Origin: Pseudomonadota bacterium
GTDB lineage: Bacteria > Pseudomonadota > Gammaproteobacteria > Steroidobacterales > Woeseiaceae
Reading direction: 5' to 3'
Assembly (NCBI GenBank): GCA_022563505.1
Contig: JADFNG010000001.1
Location: 1-64,000 of the forward strand
DNA length: 64,000 nucleotides
The notes under the pieces were generated by a model. The model did not search any database and had not been told where the DNA came from. It saw nothing but the letters and a program-made list of their open reading frames with translations. Of the stretch, positions 30,114-40,499 are shown one piece after another; position 1 is the stretch's first letter; each line of letters begins with the position of its first letter. Made by a program: the position numbers and the translations under genes.

Positions 30114-32603
30114 TCACGCCGCGCGCAGAACGTCGATCGGTGGTGCGTTGATAGCACCCCGCGCTGCGAGAAATCCGCTGACACAGACCAATACCGTACC
30201 CCCCAAAAGCCCCGCGAACCAGAGTGCCGGGCTGAAGTTATATTCGAGCTCGAACAGATTCACGGCGATAATAAAGGCGAGAATCGAGGCGCCGGCAGAG
30301 GCCAGCAAACCCGCAGCAAAGCCCAGTGCAGCGAACTCCGTGAGCACACCGGCAAGCACTGTACGTCTTCTTACACCCAGCGCCCTGAGCATCGCGCTCT
30401 CGAAGCGACGTTCATCGATCGTGGACTGTACGGCCGCAAACAGCACTGCAATTCCTGCCGCGAGTGTAAATACAAACACGGCCTGTACCGCGAGACTGGC
30501 TTTGTCGATGATGCTCCGCACCTGCTCCAGTATGGCATCGAGGTCGATAACCGAAACCGTCGGATGCGCCCGCACCAGCGTCAGCAGCACATCTTTCTGC
30601 TGCTTGTCGATTTTCAGGCTGGCGACAAACGTCACCGGATAATCGTCGAGCGCTCCTGGCGACAACACCATGAAGAAATTGGGCTGAAACGAATTCCAGT
30701 TAATACGGCGAAGACTCGATATGGTCAGTTCAACTTCCTGGCCGGCAATCATGAAATTAAGTTGATCACCGAGGCCAACGCCCATTTCCAGGGCGGCATC
30801 TTCCTCCACTGAAACGAGCGGCGGCCCCTGGTAGTCCGGCTCCCACCACTCACCTTCGATCAACTCGTTGCTGTCGCCAAGCGTCGTCGCCCAGGACAAA
30901 TTTGCTTCGCGATTTGCCATCCAGCGGCCGTCTTCCGCAGGATATTCGCGTGTTTTCACGTCTTCGCCATTGATGGTCGACATGCGTGCGCGCACCAGCG
31001 GCACGAACCCCGGTGCAGTGATGCCGGCCGCCTCGAATATTGCCGCGATCGAATCGCGCTCCTGCGGTTGAATGTTGATCAGGAACTGATTCGGAGCGTC
31101 TTCATCGAGTGACTGCTGCCAGCTCTCCAGCAACTCTGTGCGCACAAAGGTCAGCAGGAGCAAGACGGTCAAGCCCAGGCCGAACGCGACGATCTGGACT
31201 GCGCTGTCTCGCCCCCGTCGCGCGACATTGGCGAGGCCGTAGCGCCACGCAATGCCGACACCACCGCGAGAGCGGCCGATAAGCACAACCAGGCCGCGGC
31301 CGACGATGTAGAGGCAACCGGAGATGACCAGCATGCCGCCGAGGACGATAACCAGCATCAGTCCGTCGCCGATGATGCTGTACAGGAGTGCTGCAACGGC
31401 CAGCAATGAACTGCCCGCGACGAAAATGCGTGACGGTGGCGGTGGTATGGCGTCGTGGCGCAATACGCGCAGCGGCGGTGTGTTGCGCAGTTGTACGAGA
31501 GCCGGCAATGCGAATCCGATCACCAGTATCAATGCCGCCGCACTTCCCAGCGCGACGGGAGCAAGACCGGGATCCGGAAGATCGCTCTGGAACAAATCCG
31601 CAAGCATGCTGGTAATGAGTCTTTCGGCCGAGAAGCCCACCACACAACCGATGATGACACCGAGAACGCCCAGCAAGACGATTTGCACCGACGCAGCGGT
31701 AATGATGAATCGCTGACTCGCGCCAAGGCTCTTCATCAACGCTACGGTATCCATGCGGCGATGCGCAAAGCGGCGTGCAGACATCGCTATCGCTACGGCG
31801 CTCAGAAGCACACTGATGACCGCAGTCAATGACAGGAATCGCTCCGCACGGTCTGCTGCAGCGCCGGCGCGACCGCTGCTGTCCTCGCGATTGCGCACGC
31901 GCACCGAATCGGGGAGGCTCTTTTCGACGGCAGCATAAAATGCATTCACTGCGTCTTCCTCGCCCGCAACCAGCAATGCATAGCCCACGCGGCTGCCCTC
32001 GTTGATCAAGCCGGTACGCGGCATATCGGCGAGATTGACGAGGATTGACGGCGCGAGTGAAGCGAAGCCAATGGACTGGTCCGGCCGATAGGTCAGGACG
32101 GCGGCAACCTTCAAATCCACCTCACCGACGGATACTGCATCACCCACGCTGATGCCAAGGCGCGCCATGAGCGCACCATCTGCCCAGACGGTGCCGGGCT
32201 CGGGTATGCGGTCGACTTCATATTGCTCGGTAAAAAGCCGGTCCGAGATGCGCACATGACCACGCAGTGGATATTCTTCACTCACGCCCTTTACGGTCGT
32301 GAGTGAGCTTTCATCACCGGCAAAAATAACGCTCGGAAATGTTTGCGTCTCAGCGGTTCTCAGGTTGTGTGCTTCGGCCGCTTGCCGCCACTGCAACGGA
32401 ATCGGCTCCGGTGATCGCAAGCGGATGTCAGCAGCCAACACCTCATTGGCCTGCCGGGCGACCGACTTGCCAATGCGGTCAGTCAAGAAACCCACGGCCG
32501 TCAGCGCTGCAACGGCAAGCGCAACCGAAAGAAGCAGAACAACGACCTCTCCGGAGCGCAGTTCCCGCCCGAAACTGCGCAGCGCGAAACGTACTGCTTT
32601 CAC
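30114..32603 (-). CDS. ABC transporter permease, FtsX family (YbbP-like)
   Basis: GTG start overlapping the ATPase stop; VKAVRFALRSFGRELRSGEVVVLLLSVALAVAALTAVGFLTDRI. Confidence 0.9.
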   Translation of the reverse strand: MKAVRFALRSFGRELRSGEVVVLLLSVALAVAALTAVGFLTDRIGKSVARQANEVLAADIRLRSPEPIPLQWRQAAEAHNLRTAETQTFPSVIFAGDESSLTTVKGVSEEYPLRGHVRISDRLFTEQYEVDRIPEPGTVWADGALMARLGISVGDAVSVGEVDLKVAAVLTYRPDQSIGFASLAPSILVNLADMPRTGLINEGSRVGYALLVAGEEDAVNAFYAAVEKSLPDSVRVRNREDSSGRAGAAADRAERFLSLTAVISVLLSAVAIAMSARRFAHRRMDTVALMKSLGASQRFIITAASVQIVLLGVLGVIIGCVVGFSAERLITSMLADLFQSDLPDPGLAPVALGSAAALILVIGFALPALVQLRNTPPLRVLRHDAIPPPPSRIFVAGSSLLAVAALLYSIIGDGLMLVIVLGGMLVISGCLYIVGRGLVVLIGRSRGGVGIAWRYGLANVARRGRDSAVQIVAFGLGLTVLLLLTFVRTELLESWQQSLDEDAPNQFLINIQPQERDSIAAIFEAAGITAPGFVPLVRARMSTINGEDVKTREYPAEDGRWMANREANLSWATTLGDSNELIEGEWWEPDYQGPPLVSVEEDAALEMGVGLGDQLNFMIAGQEVELTISSLRRINWNSFQPNFFMVLSPGALDDYPVTFVASLKIDKQQKDVLLTLVRAHPTVSVIDLDAILEQVRSIIDKASLAVQAVFVFTLAAGIAVLFAAVQSTIDERRFESAMLRALGVRRRTVLAGVLTEFAALGFAAGLLASAGASILAFIIAVNLFELEYNFSPALWFAGLLGGTVLVCVSGFLAARGAINAPPIDVLRAA

Positions 32604-33307
32604 GCTACCGCCCGGGAATCGGTGACAAGCAGGCCCGCATCGAGGCCAATTTCCCGATCGCATCGTTCTGCGAGTGTCGTGTCATGGGTCACGAGCACCA
32701 GCGTCGTCGACCGATTGTTGTTCAACTCGAACATGATGTTCATGATCTTGTCGCCGGTACGCGCATCCAGATTGCCGGTGGGTTCATCGGCAAACAGCAC
32801 TGCCGGTTCTGCGGCAAACGCGCGCGCGATGGCGACCCGTTGTTTCTCACCTCCCGACAACTGTGCGGGATAATGACTCCAGCGATCCTGCAGGCCCACC
32901 TGGGCAAGAATAGTCATCGCGCGATCACGTGGAGCATCCTTGTCCGCCAGCTCAAGCGGCAACATGACGTTTTCAAGGGCATTCAATGAGGGCACCAGGT
33001 GAAAGGCTTGAAATACGAAGCCAACGCTGCGAGCCCGGGCAGCCGCACGCCCGTCTTCATCCAGGTCGGTCAGACAATGGCCATCGAGCCAGACCTTGCC
33101 GCTGGTTGGCAGGTCCAGCCCGGCCAGCAATGCCAGTAGTGTTGACTTGCCCGCTCCAGAGGGACCAACGACGGCAATGGACGCTCCTTTCTCGACGCTG
33201 AAACTGATATCGGACAATATGGTCAAATCCCCTTCCGGACTGGTGACCACTTTGGTAACGTTTACAGCGGCCAGAACCGCCGCCGCCGCAGGTGAATTGT
33301 TTGACAT
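32600..33307 (-). CDS. ybbA: ABC transporter ATP-binding protein (YbbA-like)
   Basis: VGPSGAGKSTLLALLAGLDLPTSG, LSGGEKQRVAIARAF, LFADEPTGNLD. Confidence 0.93.
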   Translation of the reverse strand: MSNNSPAAAAVLAAVNVTKVVTSPEGDLTILSDISFSVEKGASIAVVGPSGAGKSTLLALLAGLDLPTSGKVWLDGHCLTDLDEDGRAAARARSVGFVFQAFHLVPSLNALENVMLPLELADKDAPRDRAMTILAQVGLQDRWSHYPAQLSGGEKQRVAIARAFAAEPAVLFADEPTGNLDARTGDKIMNIMFELNNNRSTTLVLVTHDTTLAERCDREIGLDAGLLVTDSRAVA

Positions 33308-33941
33308 GCGCAATTTTTTGACCTTTTTTATGCTGTTAATGTCTGTTGGCGCTCACAGCGCCGATGGTCCAGCCGTTGTGGTATTCGGTGACAGCCTTAG
33401 TGCTGGTTACGGTATAGACGTTGACCAGTCATGGCCCGCTTTGTTGCAGTCCCGGCTGGCTTCTGCAGGGTACGAACATCGGGTCGTGAACGCCAGTATA
33501 AGCGGAGAGACGACCGAGGGTGGCGTTACCCGCATCCGTACGACACTGGAGAAGTTCACGCCCGATCTCATCATCCTGGAGCTGGGCGGCAACGATGGCC
33601 TGCGCGGCTTCCCGGCAGACCGCATGCGAGGAAATCTCCGCAAGATCATCGAAGCGGCGCAGGCCAGCGGCACCGCCATCGTGCTCCTGGGTATTCGCAT
33701 CCCGACCAACTACGGGCCGCGGTATACTCAGGCATTCGACAACGTGTACCGTGAGCTTGCGCAGCAACTGGACGTACCGTGGATTGAGTTTTTTATGGAC
33801 GGTATCGCCCTGAACAAGGATTTGATGCAGGCTGACGGCATCCATCCCAACGCTGCGGCTCAGCCCATCCTGCTTGACAACGCGTGGCCCATCATCGCGG
33901 CAGCCCTCGACGACAGAGCACCGCGCAATCAACCCGAGTGA
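33306..33941 (+). CDS. tesA: Acyl-CoA thioesterase I / arylesterase (GDSL)
   Basis: Signal peptide, VVVFGDSLSAGYGI, LELGGNDGLRG, DGIHPN; divergent from ybbA. Confidence 0.93.
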   Translation: MRNFLTFFMLLMSVGAHSADGPAVVVFGDSLSAGYGIDVDQSWPALLQSRLASAGYEHRVVNASISGETTEGGVTRIRTTLEKFTPDLIILELGGNDGLRGFPADRMRGNLRKIIEAAQASGTAIVLLGIRIPTNYGPRYTQAFDNVYRELAQQLDVPWIEFFMDGIALNKDLMQADGIHPNAAAQPILLDNAWPIIAAALDDRAPRNQPE

Positions 33942-33984
33942 ATTCCTGGCAGGCAGGATTTTGCCAGTAAGGACAACATGAAAA

Positions 33985-35649
33985 ATGGATAAACCCTGGC
34001 TGAGTTCCTACCCTGACGGTGTGCCCGCGGAAATACCCGCCCCGGAATACCGATCGGTTCGGGACATGCTTGATGCCTGCCTGGAGGAGTTTGCCGACCG
34101 CACCGCCTTTTCGAACATGGGCGCGCGCCTGACCTTCCGTGAGCTCGATGAATTGTGCATGCAATTCGCCTGCTACTTGCAGCAAGACCTGGGTCTCGTG
34201 AAAGGTGAGCGCGTCGCCATCATGCTGCCAAACATCTTGCAGTATCCGGTTGTGCTATGCGGAATTTTTCGCGCCGGGCTGGTAGTGGTAAATATCAATC
34301 CGTTGTACACGGCGCGCGAGTTACGGCATCAGTTATCCGACTCAGGTGCAAAGTGCATCGTGATCCTGGAGAATTTTGCAAACACATTGACTGATGTCAT
34401 TGCCGACACGGACGTGCAACACGTCGTCAGGACGGCCCTTGGCGACCTGCTGGGCTTTCCGAAAGGAGCAATCACCAATTTCGTGTTGCGCCACGTAAAG
34501 AAAGTCGTACCGTCGTATTCGCTGCCTGGCGCGAAGACCTTCAAAGGCGCGCTCGCCGCCGGCAAGAACAAGACACTCAAACCGGTCGAACTGGGTTTCG
34601 CTGATATCGCTTTCCTGCAATACACCGGCGGCACAACCGGCGTGTCGAAAGGGGCGATGCTCAGCCACCGCAACATGGTCTGCAATGTCATGCAGGCCAA
34701 AGCCTGGCAGGGGCCGGCCTTCGATAACACCGAGGTCATCGTCGCCATAACGGCGCTGCCGCTCTACCATATTTTTTCGCTGCAAAGTAATTGCCTGACC
34801 ATCATGTCGCTGGGCGGTGAAAATGTATTGATCACCAATCCGCGCGATCTGCCGGGTTTTGTTAAGGAATTATCCAGGCACAAGTTTGTGTATTTCAGCG
34901 GCGTCAACACAATGTTTGCATCACTGCTGAATACACCGCATTTCAATGAACTCGATTTCACTGCTCTGCAATTGACCGTCGGCGGCGGCATGGCCGTACA
35001 GGAGGCGGTGGCCCGCAAATGGCAGGCGGTGACCGGCAACTCGATCTTGCAGGCCTACGGACTCACCGAGACCTCGCCGGGTGCCATCGCGAACCCGTGG
35101 ACCGCGGACACATTCAGCGGCTCCATTGGCCTGCCGATGCCTTCGACGGAAATTCGCATTTGCGATGATGCAGGCAATGACGTCAAGCCCGGAGAAGCCG
35201 GTGAAATCTGTATTCGGGGTCCACAGGTCATGGAAGGATACTGGCGCAATCCGGAAGAGACCGAGAAGGTCATGCTGCCGGATGGCTGGTTTCGCAGCGG
35301 CGATATCGGCCGCATGGACGAGCGCGGCTATGTCTTTATCGAAGACCGCAAGAAAGACATGATTCTTGTCTCCGGTTTCAATGTCTATCCAAATGAAATT
35401 GAAGGCGTCGTGGTTGAGATGGAAGGCATTCTGGAAGCGGCCGCCATTGCCAGGCCGGATGAGAAATCGGGCGAAGTGGTCAAGCTGTTTGTGGTCAGGA
35501 CGGACGACACGGTGACCGAAGCGGACGTACTCAAGCATTGCAAAGCAAATCTGACCGGCTACAAAGTACCGAAACACATCGAATTCAGGGATGAGTTACC
35601 AAAAACCAACGTCGGCAAAGTTCTACGACGAGCGCTTCGCGACGAATGA
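33985..35649 (+). CDS. fadD: Long-chain fatty acid-CoA ligase
   Basis: LQYTGGTTGVSKGAMLSHRN, QAYGLTETSPGA, GWFRSGDIGRMDERGYVFIEDRKKDMI. Confidence 0.93.
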   Translation: MDKPWLSSYPDGVPAEIPAPEYRSVRDMLDACLEEFADRTAFSNMGARLTFRELDELCMQFACYLQQDLGLVKGERVAIMLPNILQYPVVLCGIFRAGLVVVNINPLYTARELRHQLSDSGAKCIVILENFANTLTDVIADTDVQHVVRTALGDLLGFPKGAITNFVLRHVKKVVPSYSLPGAKTFKGALAAGKNKTLKPVELGFADIAFLQYTGGTTGVSKGAMLSHRNMVCNVMQAKAWQGPAFDNTEVIVAITALPLYHIFSLQSNCLTIMSLGGENVLITNPRDLPGFVKELSRHKFVYFSGVNTMFASLLNTPHFNELDFTALQLTVGGGMAVQEAVARKWQAVTGNSILQAYGLTETSPGAIANPWTADTFSGSIGLPMPSTEIRICDDAGNDVKPGEAGEICIRGPQVMEGYWRNPEETEKVMLPDGWFRSGDIGRMDERGYVFIEDRKKDMILVSGFNVYPNEIEGVVVEMEGILEAAAIARPDEKSGEVVKLFVVRTDDTVTEADVLKHCKANLTGYKVPKHIEFRDELPKTNVGKVLRRALRDE

Positions 35650-35658
35650 AAAACAGGG

Positions 35659-36747
35659 TCAGCAGTGATGCTTCGCGCTTTTGTCGTGATACTGCGGACT
35701 TAGGCGATGGACCGCATCGATGAGCACTTTCAGGTGATCCGGGTCTATGTCCGGCGTGATGCCGTGACCCAGATTAAAGACGTGGCCAGGGCCATGCCCA
35801 TAACTTGCCAACACATCGGCAACGCCCTGTTCGATCGCTTCAGGTGACTCTCTTAATACCGCCGGATTCAAATTCCCCTGCAGCGCCACCTTGTCGTCAG
35901 TAAACTTGCGAGCCGCAGCAAGATCCGTCGTCCAGTCAACGCCCAGTGCATCGCAACCCGTCGCAACCATATCTGCCAGCAAGGGACCCGCACCCTTGGT
36001 AAAGAGAATCACAGGAATTTTCTGTCCGTCACGCTCGCGCTGCAAGCCATCGAGGATCGCCTGCATGTGCGTCAGTGAAAATCGACGGTAGTCGTCCACT
36101 TCAAGAGCAGCGCCCCAGGTATCGAAGATCATGATGATCTGGGCACCCGCGTCGATCTGTGCCTGCAGATAATGGCCGGTCACTTTTGCCACAGTACCCA
36201 GCAAGTGATCGAGAAGCGCGGGATCCTCTGCTGCGAGACCTTTTATTTTCTTGAAATCCCTGCTGGAGCCGCCCTCAACCATATAGGTAGCCACCGTAAA
36301 GGGACTGCCTGCGAAGCCGATGAGGGGCACGGCCCCATCCAGCTCACGCCGAATCAACGCGACCGCATCGAAAACGTAGCCCAGGGTATCGGCAACATCC
36401 ACTACCGCTAGCTTGCGGATTTCCGCCGCCGTCCTGACCGGCCTTTTGAATTTCGGGCCTTCACCGGCCTCGAAATACAAACCAAGCCCCATGGCGTCCG
36501 GAATCGTCAGGATGTCGGAGAACAAAATCGCTGCATCGAGATCGAAGCGCCGGAGCGGTTGCAATGTCACCTCGCACGCAAGTTCGGGGTTGGCACAAAG
36601 ACTCATGAAGTCTCCGGCTTTCTCGCGTACCGCCCGATACTCGGGCAGATACCTTCCTGCCTGGCGCATGATCCAGACCGGCGTGCGTGAAACCGGTTGC
36701 CTGAGCAGCGCTCGAATCATGACATCATTCTCAAGTGTTGCAGCCAT
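35659..36747 (-). CDS. hemE: Uroporphyrinogen decarboxylase
   Basis: [53 protein letters not shown]. Confidence 0.97.
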   Translation of the reverse strand: MAATLENDVMIRALLRQPVSRTPVWIMRQAGRYLPEYRAVREKAGDFMSLCANPELACEVTLQPLRRFDLDAAILFSDILTIPDAMGLGLYFEAGEGPKFKRPVRTAAEIRKLAVVDVADTLGYVFDAVALIRRELDGAVPLIGFAGSPFTVATYMVEGGSSRDFKKIKGLAAEDPALLDHLLGTVAKVTGHYLQAQIDAGAQIIMIFDTWGAALEVDDYRRFSLTHMQAILDGLQRERDGQKIPVILFTKGAGPLLADMVATGCDALGVDWTTDLAAARKFTDDKVALQGNLNPAVLRESPEAIEQGVADVLASYGHGPGHVFNLGHGITPDIDPDHLKVLIDAVHRLSPQYHDKSAKHHC

Positions 36748-36750
36748 CGT

Positions 36751-37461
36751 CTAGAACTGCGCCGCGATAGTGGCTTGTATCGCCTCGGCCGCCTCCCTGG
36801 GGTTGTCCGCATCGCGAATCGGTCGTCCGACCACGATGTAGTCCGCTCCGTTGGCAAATGCTTTCTCGACGCTCACCACGCGTTTTTGATCACCGCTGGG
36901 CTTGTTATCAACGGGTCGAATACCCGGCGTAATCACCAGCAACTTTGCAGCAATGAATTGCCGCAGATTCGGCACCTCAAGTCCGGACGAAATAACGCCG
37001 TCGCAACCCGCCTCAAGCGCTCGTTTCGCACGCGAAAGAACCAAGTCTCCCACGTCGCAGGCGAAACCAAGATCATCCAGATCGCCACGATCAAGGCTGG
37101 TCAAGACAGTGACCGCCAGAACCTTCAGCTGATCCCCTTTGTTTTCCGCAGCCGCTTCCATCATCGACTGATTCCCATGCACCGTCACGAAACCGGCGCC
37201 GCGATGTTGCAGCTGGCGGACCGCCGACCCCACCGTGGCAGGTATGTCAAAAAACTTCAGGTCCGCGAACACCTGTTTGTCTCGCGCCAGCAACCAGTCC
37301 ATGAGTTCGAAATACTCACCGGTCATCATCAGTTCGAGGCCAATTTTATAGAACGTCACTGCGTCGCCAAGTTCCTCCACCAGTGCCCGGGCATGCTCGC
37401 AATCAGGTACGTCCAGGGCAAATATGAGTCGGTCTTTCGACAAAATGGTCTTGCTGTTCAC
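36751..37461 (-). CDS. pyrF: Orotidine 5'-phosphate decarboxylase
   Basis: LIFALDVPD, VFADLKFFDIPATV, ITPGIRP, YIVVGRPI; GTG start at 37461, ORF open to 37560. Confidence 0.93.
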   Translation of the reverse strand: MNSKTILSKDRLIFALDVPDCEHARALVEELGDAVTFYKIGLELMMTGEYFELMDWLLARDKQVFADLKFFDIPATVGSAVRQLQHRGAGFVTVHGNQSMMEAAAENKGDQLKVLAVTVLTSLDRGDLDDLGFACDVGDLVLSRAKRALEAGCDGVISSGLEVPNLRQFIAAKLLVITPGIRPVDNKPSGDQKRVVSVEKAFANGADYIVVGRPIRDADNPREAAEAIQATIAAQF

Positions 37462-37556
37462 TGCTGGATTTGCTCCTTGGCCGGATACATTCGCCGCGGA
37501 TGATAGCACTGCCGCAGGCAAAGAAAGGGCCGGCTCTCCGCCGCAACACGCCTTCT

Positions 37557-38684
37557 TCAATTCAGCCGTTCAAATTCAGCGATAGCATAACGATCGGTCA
37601 TGCCGGCGACATAATCGGCGACGACTCTTGCTTGCTCCGATGCATCACCGCGGCTCGCTGTCGCACAAAATTCCTTCGGCATGTGTGCCGGATCTGCCAT
37701 GTAGTGCGCAAACAGACTTTCGACCATCTGCTGTGCTTTGTCGGTCATCTCACGAACCTTGTCGTGTTTGTACAGGTTTTTCATCAGAAAACCCTTGAGC
37801 GAAACATGCTCCTTCTGCACCTGCTCGCTGAATGAAACAATGGGAGAGCCGTATTCTCTGACCTCGTCGATTGAAGCGAGGTTCAGGTCATCAAGTTTTG
37901 CCTGTGTGGTATCGATCAGGTCCGTGACAACGAGGTTGATCATGCGGCGGATAATTTCATAGACGAGGCGGCGGCCTTCCAGATCTGGATATTGTCTTCG
38001 AACCGCGCTGAATTGTTTGTCAAACAAGGCTTGTTCGCGGAGTTTTTCGATGCTCAGCAGGCCGGCTCGAATACCGTCGTCGACGTCGTGATTATTGTAG
38101 GCGATCGCATCTGCGATGTTGGCTACCTGCGCTTCGAGGCCCGGCTGGCGGCGTTGCAGGAACCGCTCGCCGATCTCGCCGAGTTCCCTGGCGTTACGCG
38201 TGGAGCAATGCTTGAGAATCCCTTCGCGGGTTTCGAAAGTGAGATTGAGACCCGGGAAGTCGGCGTACTTCACTTCGAGATGATCGACGACGCGGAGGGA
38301 CTGCAGATTGTGTTCAAAACCACCGTAGTCGCGCATGCAGGTGTTCAGAGTGTCCTGACCGGCGTGGCCGAATGGCGTATGGCCCAGGTCGTGCGCGAGA
38401 GAGATGGCCTCGACCAATGACTCGTTGAGTCCGAGCACACGCACAACCGTTCGTGCGATTTGCGCAACTTCGAGTGAGTGGGTCAGGCGAGTTCGGTAAT
38501 GATCGCCTTCGTGATTTACAAACACCTGCGTTTTGTAAACGAGGCGTCGGAAACCCGTTGAATGCACGATCCGATCGCGGTCACGCTGGAACTCGCCGCG
38601 ATAGGCGGCTGGGGCTTCGGTGTATACCCGACCACGACTCTGCTCTTCGTGGGCCGCGAAAGGAGCAAGCGCGGATCTCAACAT
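37557..38684 (-). CDS. dgt: Deoxyguanosinetriphosphate triphosphohydrolase
   Basis: FQRDRDRIVHSTGFRRLVYKTQVF...HYRTRLTHSLEVAQIART; HD motif AHDLGHTPFGHAG. Confidence 0.93.
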   Translation of the reverse strand: MLRSALAPFAAHEEQSRGRVYTEAPAAYRGEFQRDRDRIVHSTGFRRLVYKTQVFVNHEGDHYRTRLTHSLEVAQIARTVVRVLGLNESLVEAISLAHDLGHTPFGHAGQDTLNTCMRDYGGFEHNLQSLRVVDHLEVKYADFPGLNLTFETREGILKHCSTRNARELGEIGERFLQRRQPGLEAQVANIADAIAYNNHDVDDGIRAGLLSIEKLREQALFDKQFSAVRRQYPDLEGRRLVYEIIRRMINLVVTDLIDTTQAKLDDLNLASIDEVREYGSPIVSFSEQVQKEHVSLKGFLMKNLYKHDKVREMTDKAQQMVESLFAHYMADPAHMPKEFCATASRGDASEQARVVADYVAGMTDRYAIAEFERLN

Positions 38685-38688
38685 TGTC

Positions 38689-39762
38689 TCAAGGTTCTCC
38701 GTAAGCCAGCACCCGTGACAACAATGCATCCGGTACGTCATCGGCGATATAGGCACTGCCGATGGATTCGAGCAGGATGAAGCGCAATCGTTTCGCCATT
38801 ATTTTCTTGTCGAGGTTCATGGCCTTGCGCAATCGCGCCGCACCGACGGGTGGCGGACGCACCGGGAGACCGAGTGCTTCAAGCAGCGCAATCAGTCGTT
38901 GTTGCTGCGCCTCATCAAGTTCACTCAGCTCCGCCGCCATGACCATGCCCGCGGCAACTGCTTCACCGTGCAGCCACTCTCCATAGCCCAAACTGTTTTC
39001 GATCGCATGAGCGAAAGTATGGCCAAAATTCAGCAGAGCCCTCGCGCCATGCTCCCGTTCATCCTCGGCGACCACGGCCGCCTTGATCTGGCAGGAACGA
39101 ATAATGACCTGTGCCAGAGCATCCCCGTCCTTTGCGAGCAAGGCTTCAACATTTTGCTCCATCCAGAGAAAGTAATCGCTGGCAGCAATTGCGCCGTGCT
39201 TGACTGCCTCGGCGAGCCCGGCTCGCAGCTCACGGTCTGGCAGCGTATTGAGCGTCTCCGTGTCGATCAGCACGAGTTTTGGCTGGTGAAAGGCGCCAAT
39301 CAGATTCTTCCCGCCGGGATGGTTAACGCCTGTTTTTCCGCCAACCGATGAATCGACTTGCGCGAGCAGCGTCGTTGCAACCTGGATGAGCGATACACCA
39401 CGCATGTATGTGGCCGCCGCAAATCCGGTAATGTCGCCGACGACACCACCACCGAGTGCGATCAGTGTGGTATCCCGATTGGCACCGGCGGCGACGAGCG
39501 CATCAATCACCAGCATTGCACTGTCGATCGTCTTGTGTGCCTCGCCATCGGGAAGAATGACCGTCTTGACGGACTTGCCGGACAGGTTGCTGGTCAGCGC
39601 CTGCAGGTACAGCGGTGCCACGGTCTCATTGCTGACGATCATGCAATCGGTACCGGACACATAGTCCGCCAGATTGAAATTTCCTGCTAACAGTCCACTG
39701 CCGACTACGACAGGGTAGCTACGTTCACCGAGTTCGACGATTTGTGTGTGCAGTGTTGCCAA
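38689..39762 (-). CDS. aroB: 3-dehydroquinate synthase
   Basis: LIALGGGVVGDITGFAAATYMRGVSLIQVATTLLAQVDSSVGGKTGVNHPGGKNLIGAFHQP. Confidence 0.98.
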   Translation of the reverse strand: MATLHTQIVELGERSYPVVVGSGLLAGNFNLADYVSGTDCMIVSNETVAPLYLQALTSNLSGKSVKTVILPDGEAHKTIDSAMLVIDALVAAGANRDTTLIALGGGVVGDITGFAAATYMRGVSLIQVATTLLAQVDSSVGGKTGVNHPGGKNLIGAFHQPKLVLIDTETLNTLPDRELRAGLAEAVKHGAIAASDYFLWMEQNVEALLAKDGDALAQVIIRSCQIKAAVVAEDEREHGARALLNFGHTFAHAIENSLGYGEWLHGEAVAAGMVMAAELSELDEAQQQRLIALLEALGLPVRPPPVGAARLRKAMNLDKKIMAKRLRFILLESIGSAYIADDVPDALLSRVLAYGEP

Positions 39763-39869
39763 TCTGAAGGCCTGTGATTACCGGAGCGCTACAGATTACC
39801 GGTTTTTCGTGCGTGTCGCAGGTTCCCGGTCTTTATCGCGCCCGGGGTTTAGGGCGCGGCAAGATGTCG

Positions 39870-40379
39870 TCAAAGTGCTTCGTGAATTTGCTTGGCAACC
39901 GCCTTGACGCGACGACCGTCGGTTTCGATCACGAGGTCGGCAATTTCCCGATAAAGCGGGTCGCGTATCTCCATGAAACCTTCCAGCACCTTGCGTGGAT
40001 CGGCGTTGTCCAGTAACGGCCGCTCCCTTCCTCGCTGTGTACGTTCAAGCTGCTGGGCGACCGTCGTATACAGGTACACGACATATCCTCGTGCACCAAG
40101 CCGGCTGCGATTTTCCGCCTTGACAACGGCCCCACCTCCGGTCGCAAGGACAACGCCTTCGCGCTGAGAAAGATCATCGATGACGGCAGCTTCGCGTTTT
40201 CTGAAGCCCTCCTCACCCTCTTTTTCAAAGATGAATGGAATATCGACACCGGTCCTGCTTTCTATTTCGTCATCACTGTCGACAAAGTCAAGATGCAACA
40301 ATCGGGCAAGCTGCCGGCCCACGGCGGACTTACCGGCGCCCATGGGTCCAATTAGAAACAGGTTTTTTGGATATGCCAT
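39870..40379 (-). CDS. aroK: Shikimate kinase
   Basis: [58 protein letters not shown]. Confidence 0.97.
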   Translation of the reverse strand: MAYPKNLFLIGPMGAGKSAVGRQLARLLHLDFVDSDDEIESRTGVDIPFIFEKEGEEGFRKREAAVIDDLSQREGVVLATGGGAVVKAENRSRLGARGYVVYLYTTVAQQLERTQRGRERPLLDNADPRKVLEGFMEIRDPLYREIADLVIETDGRRVKAVAKQIHEAL

Positions 40380-40427
40380 ACAGTAAGACAGTGTTTGCAG
40401 AACGAAAAAAGCCGGGTTTAATGAACA

Positions 40428-40456
40428 AGCAAGGGGTTGAATTTCAACCCCTTGCT
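40428..40456. repeat. Perfect 14-bp-arm palindrome between aroK and pilQ
   Basis: AGCAAGGGGTTGAA-T-TTCAACCCCTTGCT. Confidence 0.85.
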
Positions 40457-40499
40457 CGTGCTTGTCTGATTATGGGCAAGTAGGCGTGAGCCGCATCTC

